Shown: positions 1 to 7,153, counted from the first letter of the stretch. The stretch is DNA of 17,296 nt from JBBRLA01 sp038231615 (GCA_038231615.1 JBBRLA010000100.1:1-17296); one strand, 5' to 3'. The notes: generated by a model not told the origin, from the sequence alone. Translations and numbers: made by a program.

Positions 1-152
1 CGGCGCTTCGCGATCGAAGGACCGCGGCGCCTGCGGCGCTTCGCGATCGAAGGACCGCGGCGCCTGCGGCGCTTCGCGATCGAAGGACCGCGGCGCCTGC
101 GGCGCTTCGCGATCGAAGAACCGCGGCGCCTGCGGCGCTTCGCGATCGAAGG
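1..152 (-). repeat. 33-bp in-frame tandem repeat in cytochrome C-terminus
   Basis: Four complete 33-bp units begin at 1, 34, 67 and 100, and a partial fifth covers 133-152. They are almost identical; the visible difference is near 119-120, where AA replaces GG and Ser becomes Phe. The period is exactly 11 codons, so copy-number changes keep the frame. Each unit contains CGATCG next to TTCG/CGAA arms and a GGCGCC palindrome. The array continues past the left edge, so the copy number is unknown. There are no spacers, so it is not a CRISPR array. Confidence 0.95.
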
Positions 153-1230
153 TCAGGTCCCCGGGCGGCGAGCGGTGCAGGCTGATGCGGTAGCGCACGC
201 CCGTCGCGCCGGCCTTCTCCAAAGCGGAGAAGCGGAAGATCAGGGTCCGCGGCTGCCCCGGCACCAGGCGATCGTCCTCAACCTGCCGGCGGCGCACCTG
301 TAGCGCCCCGCGCCCGTCCTCTTCCACCCGGCTCAGGAACCTCCGCTTCAGTTGCTGCCGCTGTACACCGGCCAGGGGCAGCTCCTTGCCGACGGCGTCC
401 ACAAGCGTCGCCTCGATCTCCAGGCTGCGGTACAGGTCCCCCGTGGGCACCGCGTGGCCCACCTCGCGAGCAGAGAGCGTCAGCGACAGGGATGCCCCGT
501 CCCCCTCGTTCTTCAGCACGGGCTTTATTTGGATGGCCTGGCGCAGCACGTCGGGATCGTATCCGCCCTGAAATCGGTGGCCACGGCGGCGGCGTCCGTC
601 CTTGCCCTCTTGCCAGCCCATGTGGCAGTCCTGGCACGTCTTTTCCGTCTGCCCGGCTTCGGACACCCGGCGCCACTCGGCCAGGGTGTCCTGCATCGGC
701 TCATCGGTGGCGCGCAGCTGGCCCCGGTGGCCGCGCTCGGGGAAGCTGAACTGGTGGCAGCCGCCGCAGAACTCCGAGGTGGACAGAGCACTGGCCCGGG
801 TCACCGGGTGCGGCGCCCGCCCGCTCACCGAGGCCGAGAGGATGCTTCCCTGGCGCACGTGGCACGCGGCGCAGGTCACCCCCTCGTCTCGCAGGGTCAC
901 CACGCTGGCGGTCGGGCGCCGGTTCGCGGTCAACGGTTGGTGGCAGTTTCTGCATTCGGCCATCGGCTCGACCCGGTACGCCGACTGAAAGAGGGGCTGC
1001 GTCCAGCTTTTCCGGTGCAGCGACTGGCTCCACTCCTTGGCCTCCGCCGCATGGCACACCTCGCACTCGCTGGCGGAAGGGGACGACATGTCGGGCGCCA
1101 GGCGCCCGAGGTGCAGCGGTGCGGCGCCCTTGTTGAAGAGCCGCTCCGGCGTCCATGGATCGCCGCCCGCCCGCGCCGGCCCGGGGGTCGAAAGGATCAG
1201 GAGGCAGACGATAGCAGGGCAGCGCCACAT
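1..1230 (-). CDS. Secreted pentahaem cytochrome c, 3' end beyond left edge (partial)
   Basis: Reading leftward from ATG at 1230, the frame stays open for 410 codons to the window edge. A signal peptide is visible at residues 1-21 (hydrophobic IVCLLIL, then PARA). Five CXXCH haem-attachment motifs follow: CEVCH at 56, CRNCH at 93, CAACH at 120, CGGCH at 155 and CQDCH at 199. The spacing and the W-x-x-S-x-H after the first motif resemble the cytochrome c554-like multihaem family. Residues about 220-345 have no haem site and contain GHAVPTGD, as in the C-terminal beta-sandwich of many multihaem cytochromes. From about residue 360 the protein becomes an 11-residue tandem repeat (SFDREAPQAPR). The role is most likely periplasmic electron transfer; the redox partner is unknown. 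Alternative GTG starts lie in other frames that lack the haem motifs, so this frame is secure. It is divergent from the gene at 1376. Confidence 0.88.
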   Translation of the reverse strand, partial: MWRCPAIVCLLILSTPGPARAGGDPWTPERLFNKGAAPLHLGRLAPDMSSPSASECEVCHAAEAKEWSQSLHRKSWTQPLFQSAYRVEPMAECRNCHQPLTANRRPTASVVTLRDEGVTCAACHVRQGSILSASVSGRAPHPVTRASALSTSEFCGGCHQFSFPERGHRGQLRATDEPMQDTLAEWRRVSEAGQTEKTCQDCHMGWQEGKDGRRRRGHRFQGGYDPDVLRQAIQIKPVLKNEGDGASLSLTLSAREVGHAVPTGDLYRSLEIEATLVDAVGKELPLAGVQRQQLKRRFLSRVEEDGRGALQVRRRQVEDDRLVPGQPRTLIFRFSALEKAGATGVRYRISLHRSPPGDLTFDREAPQAPRFFDREAPQAPRSFDREAPQAPRSFDREAPQAPRSFDREAP

Positions 1231-1285
1231 CGTCAGGTCAAACGCCCGGCGCGCGGTAAAGATCTACTTCACCGGCACTTTCGCC

Positions 1286-1306
1286 CGCTTTTGGGGGCGC
1301 TTTTGG
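1286..1306. promoter_or_regulatory. Direct repeat CGCTTTTGG x2 in divergent intergenic region
   Basis: The 145-nt gap between the divergent starts at 1230 and 1376 holds two exact 9-bp copies of CGCTTTTGG at 1286-1294 and 1298-1306, 12 bp apart. The placement would suit a regulator-binding site controlling one or both genes, but no known operator is recognised. No convincing -35/-10 pair was seen; a lone TATTAT at 1345-1350 is the best -10-like hexamer for the rightward gene. Confidence 0.25.
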
Positions 1307-1375
1307 CGCACAACTCGCGGATCGGGGCTGCGTTCATCCCTTCGTATTATACGATGGTCGCGCTACCCTGGCACG

Positions 1376-1687
1376 GTGAAGCACACGGTGGTCCACGAGG
1401 AAGAGATGGAGACGGTCCATCGAGCGGCGGCGATTGCACTGGCCAGCTACCAGGAGCGCTTTCCCGGGTACCAGCCCGTCGTGGTCTGGACCGGGCCCGA
1501 GCACGGCGAGATCAGCTTTCACATCAAGGGCATGACGATACACGCGATCGTCGATCTGCGCCCCCGGGCCATCCAGGTAAGCATGGAGGTTCCCCTGATC
1601 TTTCGCATGTTCCGCGAGCGCGCGATCTGGAGGGTGGAGGCGGAGATCAAGAAGTGGCTGCTGAAGGCCCGGGAGGAGCCGGGGTAG
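1376..1687 (+). CDS. PHA-system (PHA_gran_rgn-like) small protein
   Basis: This 103-residue protein begins at GTG 1376, giving MKHTVVHEEE, which matches how I remember members of the polyhydroxyalkanoic acid system family starting. An ATG at residue 11 is the alternative. Family-like features are the early KHTV-H segment, the alternating beta-strand centre (EISFHIKGMTIHAIVDL), the I-x-V-x-M-x-VPLIF stretch, and a C-terminal basic helix (EAEIKKWLLKA). Members are found near PHA granule genes, but no phaC, phaP or depolymerase is in this window, so a PHA role is inferred from the family only. The open frame continues far upstream on this strand, but that part is antisense to the cytochrome and is discarded. 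Its stop is 3 nt from the convergent kinase stop. No clear Shine-Dalgarno sequence is visible. Confidence 0.72.
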   Translation: MKHTVVHEEEMETVHRAAAIALASYQERFPGYQPVVVWTGPEHGEISFHIKGMTIHAIVDLRPRAIQVSMEVPLIFRMFRERAIWRVEAEIKKWLLKAREEPG

Positions 1688-1690
1688 GGG

Positions 1691-3151
1691 TCAGAAGGGC
1701 GTCGGCATCTCCTTGGCGGGGCGGGTGGGCCGCTTGACCGCCTTGGGTCGCTCCCGGCGCCCGCGGTCCGGGGCGGGGTGGGGCGGCGGCAGCGTCAAGG
1801 CGCTCTTGTCGGCGGCGGCTTCCGGCGGCGGCGTCGGATCGGCGGGGTCCCTGGCGACGCCAGGCTGCGAGTGGGCCCGCTGCGTCTCGGCGGTGCCCAT
1901 GTCCCTGGCCGGGTCCCGGTGCAGCACGCCGCGGATCGCCACGCCGATGATCGCGCATGCGAGGGCCCCGCAAAGGAGACCCGGGATCAGATAGCGGGCG
2001 CGCGTCGTCGTCGTCGTCACGGCGGCGTACGCGGGACTGCCGTGCGCGGGCCCAGGTCGGGGTGGCGGATGGTCACGGTGGGGCGAGAGGCGAGTCTCCT
2101 CCCCCTCGAACATCGGCAGGACCACCGCCACATGCGGGGCCGAGGGCCGTCTGACGGGGGCCGGCGCCACTGCGCTTTCCTGCAATGGCCGGGGCCCATG
2201 GGCGCGGGTGGCCTGATCGCTGTCGTACTGGGAAAGGGATGCCAGGGCCCCGGACGGGACGATGCGATCCAGGCTGACCCGGGCCGGGTTGGGGCTGACC
2301 TCGCGCAAGGCCGCGTCCATCTCAGTGGCGCTCTGGTAGCGCGCCGCCGGGTCCTTGGTCAGCGCCCGCATCACCACCGCTTCCAGGGCAGGCGGCACCC
2401 GAACGAAGCGCGAGGGCAGCTCGGGGGGTTCGGTGAGGTGCTTGCTGAGCATTAGGATCGGCGTGGGTGCCTCGAAGGGGAAGCGCCCGGTCAGAGCCTC
2501 GTAGAGCATCAGCCCCACCGCGTAAAGGTCGGCCCGGTGGTCCACGTACTTGCCGCCGCGGCTCTGTTCCGGGGCCATATAGCGCGGCGTGCCCAGGGCG
2601 ATGCCCGTCTGGGTCATGCCGTTCTCGGAGTCGAGGTCCTTGGCCAAGCCGAAGTCGAGGATCTTGACTGTCTTCTGTCCCTGGCTGCCCGAGGTGACGT
2701 AGATGTTGTCCGGCTTGAGGTCCCGGTGTACGACCCCGTGCTCATGGGCGGCCTGCAAGGCGCCGAGGATCTGGCCGAAGAGGTCGAGCACCTCGGGGAA
2801 CGAAAAAGACTCGCGGGAAAGGCGTGCCGTCATCGACTCCCCCGAGAGGAGTTCCATGATCAGGTAGTGACGCCCGTCGGGGAGCTGGCCGAAGGAGAAG
2901 ATATCCACCAGCCCGGGGTGGCCGATGCGGTTAACCAGCTGGGCCTCCCGCAGGAAGCGCGCCCCGGCCTCCAGGTTCTCGGCCACGTGGGCGCTGAGCA
3001 CCTTGATGGCCACCTGCTTGCCGATCTGGGGCTGGACGCCGCGGTAGACCGTGCCCATGCCCCCCTGTCCCAGGAAGGCGACGACCTCGTACTCGCCAAC
3101 CCGCGTCCCTGGCTGGAGCTCTGATGAATGGGATGCGCTTGGCACGGCCAT
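1691..3151 (-). CDS. PknB-type membrane Ser/Thr protein kinase
   Basis: The 486-residue protein has an N-terminal Hanks-type kinase domain (about 20-285) with every key element. These are the glycine loop GQGGMGTVY (28-36), the ATP-anchoring Lys in VAIK (K50), the helix-C Glu (E69), HRDLKPDN with catalytic D144, DFG (166-168) and APE (193-195). The activation loop carries Thr/Ser suited to autophosphorylation. A Pro/Ser-rich linker (about 290-375) and five consecutive Thr lead to one membrane helix (about 387-408), then a Pro/Lys/Arg-rich tail of about 75 residues outside the membrane with no recognised sensor domain. It should phosphorylate Ser/Thr on cytoplasmic proteins; the substrates are unknown. 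The lipoprotein gene lies 104 nt upstream on the same strand, so co-transcription is possible. Kinases of this layout are abundant in myxobacteria. Confidence 0.95.
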   Translation of the reverse strand: MAVPSASHSSELQPGTRVGEYEVVAFLGQGGMGTVYRGVQPQIGKQVAIKVLSAHVAENLEAGARFLREAQLVNRIGHPGLVDIFSFGQLPDGRHYLIMELLSGESMTARLSRESFSFPEVLDLFGQILGALQAAHEHGVVHRDLKPDNIYVTSGSQGQKTVKILDFGLAKDLDSENGMTQTGIALGTPRYMAPEQSRGGKYVDHRADLYAVGLMLYEALTGRFPFEAPTPILMLSKHLTEPPELPSRFVRVPPALEAVVMRALTKDPAARYQSATEMDAALREVSPNPARVSLDRIVPSGALASLSQYDSDQATRAHGPRPLQESAVAPAPVRRPSAPHVAVVLPMFEGEETRLSPHRDHPPPRPGPAHGSPAYAAVTTTTTRARYLIPGLLCGALACAIIGVAIRGVLHRDPARDMGTAETQRAHSQPGVARDPADPTPPPEAAADKSALTLPPPHPAPDRGRRERPKAVKRPTRPAKEMPTPF

Positions 3152-3255
3152 TCATAGTAGCCTGGATGACTGATTTTTGGGAGGGCCTTGCGGGAACAGG
3201 CGAAAAAAAGGCGGGAGACGCAGCGGTCGCTCACAGAAGGCGACGGCGATGGCAA

Positions 3256-4605
3256 CTAAGGGGACTTGTTGATCACCTGCACGTCGCCCTGGTATGCGCT
3301 GGCGCCGTCATTCACCCAGTAGACGTTGTTGGCGTCGAGGGCGAGCTGGTTGGGGTGACCCTCGTTCGACGAGCGGACATCTCCGGTTCCACCGGCCTTG
3401 GGGTAGCGGACCAAAAGACCTGGCAGGACCTCGCCCACATAATAGGAAGAGGCATCCACGGCAATGGCGTTGGGTCGGGACATGTGCCGCAGCACCGTTG
3501 CCGGGCCGCCGCCGAGGGGGACGCTTAGCACCAGGCCGTCCCCGGCGTTGACCCAGTAGACGCTGGTGGCGTCCACCGCCAGGCTGGACGGCTCCGCCTG
3601 GTTCATCGCCAGCGTCAGCGCCAGCGCCGACGGGCCGCCGTCGATGGGCAACTCCATCACCGCGCCGGTGTGGCCGCCGCGGGCGCCGCTGGACAGCCAG
3701 TAGAGGTGGGTCGTGGAAAGGGCCAACACCATCGGGCGGTCCCCGGTCTGGGCCAGCACCACCGCGTCGCTGCCGTCGAGGTTGGCGCGGTTGACGGTGT
3801 GCAGGTCGGCGTCGGTCCAAAAGACATGCTGGTCGTTGACCGCCAGATCGATGGGGAAGCTCCCCGGGACGATGCGGGTCGGCGCACCCCCGGAAAGCGG
3901 GGCCTTCATGATGCCCGCGTCGCCCACGCCGGGTCCGCTGCCCCCGTCGGTCCAGTAGGCGTATCCGCTGGTGAGGGCGATGTGCTTGGGGTCGGCCTGC
4001 CCGCTGGCGAACACCTCGGGGGCCCCGCCGTCGAGCGCCGCCCGCATGACCACCCCGCCGGCCGCCTGCTGGGTGGCGACGCCGCCGCTGGTCCAGTAGG
4101 TGTGGGTGGCGTTCACCGCCAGGCCCTTGGGGAAGTCGAGCTGTCCCGCCACGGGGGTCGAGATCTGTTTCACCGCGACGAAGGTGGACAGGCTCTGGGT
4201 GTCGGTGCTCACCTGCCCTGGGGCGGCAACCCTGCCGACAATGGTGCCCCCGCCGGATACGCGGGTCACGAACACCCGCTCGGTGGCGTCCGAGGGGAGG
4301 TTCGCGCTGGGCCGATAGGGCAGGGTGATCTGCACCGGCTTCTGGAAGGACAGGCCCGCCGGCTCGAAGCGGAAGGCGGGGCCCAGGGCGCCCGCGGGCG
4401 TTTCGCCGCTTCGTTCGATGGTGATGGCGACCCCGGTTAAAAGAGCCCCCTTTGGCACCGTGATGCTGACCCCGTCGGGGGTGTTCACGGTGCCCCCTTC
4501 CGGCCCGATGCTGCCGGACGGGCCGGTGCCATCCTGCTGACACGCGGTCACTCCAAGAGAAGCAGAGACAAAAAGACCCAGAAAACGACTGCTAGCGATT
4601 CTCAT
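3256..4605 (-). CDS. Lipoprotein: ZU5-like domain plus beta-propeller
   Basis: The start is ATG 4605 because GGAG (4617-4614) lies 8 nt before it; a GTG at 4614 would add three residues. The 449-residue product has a lipoprotein signal ending V-T-A-C with lipidated Cys22. Residues about 30-145 look like a ZU5-type domain (IGPEGGTV near the start, then ITVPKGAL). The remainder is a beta-propeller with seven visible strand signatures: TYWTSGG, AYWTDGG, VFWTDAD, LYWLSSG, VYWVNAG, YYVGEV and VYWVNDG. Propellers of this YWT type usually bind ligands or proteins rather than catalyse. A Gln pair follows the Cys, which would favour outer-membrane sorting under E. coli Lol rules; this is only suggestive here. 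The ligand is unknown. It lies between the LRR gene and the kinase gene on the same strand. Confidence 0.88.
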   Translation of the reverse strand: MRIASSRFLGLFVSASLGVTACQQDGTGPSGSIGPEGGTVNTPDGVSITVPKGALLTGVAITIERSGETPAGALGPAFRFEPAGLSFQKPVQITLPYRPSANLPSDATERVFVTRVSGGGTIVGRVAAPGQVSTDTQSLSTFVAVKQISTPVAGQLDFPKGLAVNATHTYWTSGGVATQQAAGGVVMRAALDGGAPEVFASGQADPKHIALTSGYAYWTDGGSGPGVGDAGIMKAPLSGGAPTRIVPGSFPIDLAVNDQHVFWTDADLHTVNRANLDGSDAVVLAQTGDRPMVLALSTTHLYWLSSGARGGHTGAVMELPIDGGPSALALTLAMNQAEPSSLAVDATSVYWVNAGDGLVLSVPLGGGPATVLRHMSRPNAIAVDASSYYVGEVLPGLLVRYPKAGGTGDVRSSNEGHPNQLALDANNVYWVNDGASAYQGDVQVINKSP

Positions 4606-4754
4606 ACTGCGCACTCCAATAAAATGACCGGCTCGTCCCGGGAATCAGAATGACCGACGCGCCGGAGGAAGTGAAGCCATGATCCTCCCAGGGCGATGTC
4701 TGGTCAAATTTTTCCACTTGGTCATCGGTTTGGCCAGTGAGCGCGAGAAATGAA

Positions 4755-5588
4755 TCAGGGAGAGGGCACGCCGAGCACAAGCTCGCGCAGCGCCGGCAGC
4801 GCCCGCAGGCGAGCGACCGCCTCCTCGCCCAGCACGGCGCCGCTCAGATCGAGCGACTCCAGGTGATGCAGGGAAACCAGGTGCGCCACCCCCTGGTCCG
4901 TGAGGTTCCCGGCGCCGCTCAGGTCCAGGTGGCGCAGCGTCCCCATCCCCGCGAGCGCCAGCAGGTCCCCCTGGCCCAAAAGAACCTCCCGCAGGCGCAG
5001 GCTGCGCAGGGAGGTCAGCGGCAATAGTTCCTGAAGGGCCGGCCCTTCCCACAGGTTGCCCCGCAACTGGTCCCAGCGAGTCTGCCGGGGAGCGTGCAGC
5101 CCGCTCAGGTCCAGGTAGGCCAGCGCCCATTGTTGGGCCAGATGGGCCAGCTCGCCCCTTTCCGCCTCCAGCCCTTGGAAGATCAGGGTCTGCAAGAGGG
5201 ACGGATCGCGGAACAACGACAGACCCCTGGGCGACGCCGCCGTGCCGCTCAGGTCCAACCAGCCAAACCCCGGCACCGCCAACGCAAGCTGGAACAGACC
5301 GGTATTGCTGACCTGACCCCGCCCACGGAGGGACAGTCCCGGGATCGCCAGCCGCTGCGCCTCCGCCCCCAGCCACTGCAGGCTCGCGTCTGTGACCCCG
5401 CTGTAAAGGGGCTCGACATACCAGCTTGCCCGCGCGGGGATAAACACCCCCTGGCCGGTGGCCGGGGTTTCCCCCAGTTCACGTCCCTTCGCCCCCTGCC
5501 CCGCCGAAGGCTCCCAGCAAAGGACGCGCAACTCCATCTCGGAATTCAGCCAGCGCTCTGGAGAGAGGGTCGCCTGCACGGGGGCCAT
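4755..5588 (-). CDS. Leucine-rich-repeat protein
   Basis: The C-terminal half carries recurrent leucine-rich repeats of the L-x-x-L-x-L-S-G type. Visible examples are LRHLDLSGAGNLTDQG, LESLDLSGAVLGEEAV and LRSLRLREVLLGQGDL, with weaker ones earlier (LAYLDLSGL, FGWLDLSG). The LTDQGVAHL pattern is the bacterial cysteine-containing-like LRR type often used for protein binding. The N-terminal ~70 residues are unrecognised. No signal peptide is visible, so it is probably cytoplasmic. The start is uncertain: ATG 5588 (277 residues) is chosen, while ATG 5627 and GTG 5639 extend it in frame by 13 and 17 residues, and none has a good Shine-Dalgarno site. It is divergent from the MBL gene. A function beyond protein-protein interaction cannot be assigned. 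Confidence 0.8.
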   Translation of the reverse strand: MAPVQATLSPERWLNSEMELRVLCWEPSAGQGAKGRELGETPATGQGVFIPARASWYVEPLYSGVTDASLQWLGAEAQRLAIPGLSLRGRGQVSNTGLFQLALAVPGFGWLDLSGTAASPRGLSLFRDPSLLQTLIFQGLEAERGELAHLAQQWALAYLDLSGLHAPRQTRWDQLRGNLWEGPALQELLPLTSLRSLRLREVLLGQGDLLALAGMGTLRHLDLSGAGNLTDQGVAHLVSLHHLESLDLSGAVLGEEAVARLRALPALRELVLGVPSP

Positions 5589-5709
5589 GACGTCGATGCT
5601 ACCACGGACCTCATCGGGCTGGCCCATGGGCCGGCGCACCGCGAGACAAACGTGCTATCCTGTTCCTCTTGAGCAGAGCGCTCCACGAAAGGCGTGCCCG
5701 CAACCCACC

Positions 5710-6597
5710 ATGCGCGTGACGTTTCACGGAGTCCGAGGTTCCATCGCCGCCCCCGGCTTCTCCACCAGCCGCTACGGGGGCAACACGGTCTGCGTGGAAG
5801 TCCTGCTCTCCGACGGCTCGCTGCTGATCCTCGACGCCGGCACCGGGCTGCGCGGCCTCGGTCGCATCCTCACGCAGCCCGAGGCCCCCGCGGGCCTTGC
5901 CGGCAGCGAAATCCACTTCCTCATCACCCACGTACACTGGGACCACATCCTGGGCCTGCCCTTCTTCGAGCCCCTGTGGCAACGGGACAGCCGCATCGTG
6001 CTTCACGGCCTTTCGCCCCGGGCTGGCCGGCTCCTTTCGCCCGAGTCGCTCTTCCGCGAAGCGCTCTTCGACGGGGTACACTTCCCGGTGTCGGCCGACG
6101 AAGTGCCGGCCCAGGTCACCGTGCCGCCCTTCTCCGGCGAGACCCTGCGCATCGGACCGGCGGTGGTGCGCCGGGTGGCCCTGAACCACCCAGGCGAGTG
6201 CGACGGTTTCCGCATCGACGACGATGGCGACGGCACCAGCCTGTGCTATCTGACGGACAACGAGCTGTACCCGCCGGTCTCCCCGCGCACCAGCGCCGCC
6301 GCGCTGGCCCGGTTCGCCGTCGGCGCGGACCTGATCATCCACGATGCCCAGTACCTGCCTGAGGAGATCGATCGTCGGCGTGGCTGGGGCCACTCGTCGG
6401 TGAGCGAAGTGCTGACGCTGGGGCTCGACGCCGGGGCGCGGCGCCTGGCGCTGTTCCACCACGACCCTGACCGCGATGACGACGCACTGGACCGCATTGG
6501 CGAACGGGCCCGCGCCTTCATGGCTGACGCCGCGCCGGCCACCGAGGTCATCGTCGCGCGGGAGGGCCTCTCGCTGGATCTGGCCCAGCCTGACTGA
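5710..6597 (+). CDS. Metallo-beta-lactamase-fold hydrolase
   Basis: The 295-residue protein starts at ATG 5710 with MRVTFHGVRGS, the standard beginning of this MBL subfamily. The metal-binding signature T-H-V-H-W-D-H is at 73-79 (H74, H76, D78, H79). Downstream metal or active-site candidates are the His in NHPGE, the Asp in YLTDNE, the HDAQY segment and GWGHSS. The YGGNT and DAGTG motifs near residues 22-45 match the group related to class II cyclic-nucleotide phosphodiesterases and PhnP/RNase Z-like phosphodiesterases. A phosphodiester substrate is therefore likely, but which one cannot be told from sequence. No signal peptide is seen, so it is cytoplasmic. An extended -10-like TGC-TATCCT (5653-5661) precedes it without a recognisable -35. 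The longer open frame upstream is antisense to the LRR gene and is not used. Confidence 0.9.
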   Translation: MRVTFHGVRGSIAAPGFSTSRYGGNTVCVEVLLSDGSLLILDAGTGLRGLGRILTQPEAPAGLAGSEIHFLITHVHWDHILGLPFFEPLWQRDSRIVLHGLSPRAGRLLSPESLFREALFDGVHFPVSADEVPAQVTVPPFSGETLRIGPAVVRRVALNHPGECDGFRIDDDGDGTSLCYLTDNELYPPVSPRTSAAALARFAVGADLIIHDAQYLPEEIDRRRGWGHSSVSEVLTLGLDAGARRLALFHHDPDRDDDALDRIGERARAFMADAAPATEVIVAREGLSLDLAQPD

Positions 6598-6644
6598 CGT
6601 CTTGAGGCGTTGAAAAGCGTTATATTGTCATGTATGCTCATTCG

Positions 6645-6875
6645 ATGTCGCGCAGGAAGGTCTCGACGACAATCTACATCACCCCGGAGCAGAACGAGCA
6701 GCTCAGGCTCTTGCATGACAAGACCAAGGTCCCCATTGCCGAGTACATCCGCCAGGGCATCGACATCATTCTGGAACGCCACAAGATGACCATCCCCGGC
6801 CAGCAGCAGTCCCTTTTCGACGACCCGCGCCCAACCCCGCCGCGCTCTTTCGATGACCCCTCAAAAAAACCCTAG
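6645..6875 (+). CDS. Ribbon-helix-helix DNA-binding protein
   Basis: This 76-residue protein has a ribbon strand (RRKVSTTIYIT, residues 3-13), a first helix (PEQNEQLRLLHDKT), a turn, and a second helix (IAEYIRQGIDIILERH), which is the MetJ/Arc/CopG fold. A disordered tail with two FDDP motifs follows. The start chosen is ATG 6645, giving MSRRKVST, typical of the family; ATG 6630 would add five residues. A TATATT hexamer at 6621-6626 could be a -10 element, which would put transcription start about 6633 and favour 6645 with a very short leader. No toxin gene is adjacent, so an antitoxin role is not supported. It probably regulates transcription; its target is unknown, and the palindromic sequence downstream before lepA is one candidate. 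Confidence 0.82.
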   Translation: MSRRKVSTTIYITPEQNEQLRLLHDKTKVPIAEYIRQGIDIILERHKMTIPGQQQSLFDDPRPTPPRSFDDPSKKP

Positions 6876-6911
6876 CGCCCCAACCCATTTGCCCCATGAC
6901 CCCTCTTTAGG

Positions 6912-6948
6912 AAGAATCACCCGGCCGGAGCAGATTTGGGTGATTCTG
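6912..6948. repeat. Short hairpin copy A of the pre-lepA element
   Basis: A perfect 10-bp stem (AGAATCACCC at 6913-6922 with GGGTGATTCT at 6938-6947) encloses a 15-nt loop. The first ~28 nt, preceded by TTTAGG, match the left arm of the larger element at 7018 (both contain GGCCGGAGCAGATTT), so the two are paralogous copies and this one lacks the large loop. No U-run follows, so it is not an ordinary intrinsic terminator. A -10-like TATACT (6951-6956) follows directly. Confidence 0.8.
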
Positions 6949-7017
6949 TGTATACTTCCTCGCACTGCCGATCCCCGGCCTCTAAATAGAGTCACGTTGA
7001 TAAAGAGTCATTTTAGG

Positions 7018-7138
7018 AAGAAGCACATGGCCGGAGCAGATTTTGGCGCACCCCCGCAGCGACCGAGGGAGCGTACTACTGTACGTGACCGAGGAAGCGA
7101 GGAGGTACGCCAAAATCTGCCCGGTCCAGGTGCTTCTG
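7018..7138. repeat. Long inverted-repeat element B directly upstream of lepA
   Basis: Arms 7019-7048 and 7108-7137 are complementary over about 28 of 30 positions: AGAAGCAC with GTGCTTCT at the base, GCAGATTTTGGCG with CGCCAAAATCTGC at the top, and small bulges in TGG/CCGG between. The 59-nt loop holds two copies of GACCGAGG(G/A)AGCG (7061-7073, 7087-7099) around a mini-hairpin CGTAC-tact-GTACG (7072-7085), then AGGAGG at 7100-7105. TTTAGG flanks both sides (7012-7017, 7139-7144) like a 6-bp target duplication. The right-hand TTTAGG supplies the AGG that would serve as the lepA ribosome-binding site, 9 nt before its ATG. It could be a miniature mobile element or a structured mRNA leader. Together with copy A it accounts for most of the 278-nt gap 6876-7153. 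Confidence 0.8.
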
Positions 7139-7153
7139 TTTAGGTATCGCTTC

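Noticed and set aside
1..152. CRISPR array
   Set aside because: The units are directly abutting with no unique spacers and are in frame with an upstream protein.
1304..1318. Sigma-54-like GG-N10-GC site (TGGCGCACAACTCGC)
   Set aside because: It has the right spacing but mismatches at conserved positions, and no enhancer-binding regulator or typical target is nearby; such matches are frequent in GC-rich DNA.
352..1737. 461-codon open frame on the + strand across the cytochrome and PHA-type gene
   Set aside because: It is antisense to five in-frame CXXCH motifs and out of frame with the PHA-type protein; long shadow frames are expected at this GC content.
3203..3244. Intrinsic terminator after the propeller lipoprotein gene
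   Set aside because: A T7 run (3209-3203 on the minus strand) exists, but the only stem (GTCGC/GCGAC at 3226-3244) is 5 bp and 16 nt away, so it is not convincing.
4700..4754. Terminator of the LRR gene (CACTGG/CCAAGTG hairpin)
   Set aside because: The stem is short and bulged and is followed by A-rich rather than T-rich sequence on the transcribed strand.
6645..6875. Toxin-antitoxin pair built on the ribbon-helix-helix protein
   Set aside because: No toxin-sized reading frame accompanies it; the neighbours are an MBL hydrolase and lepA.
7043..7153. N-terminal extension of LepA from GTG 7043
   Set aside because: The frame is open, but it would translate the inverted-repeat element, and the conserved LepA start is at 7154.
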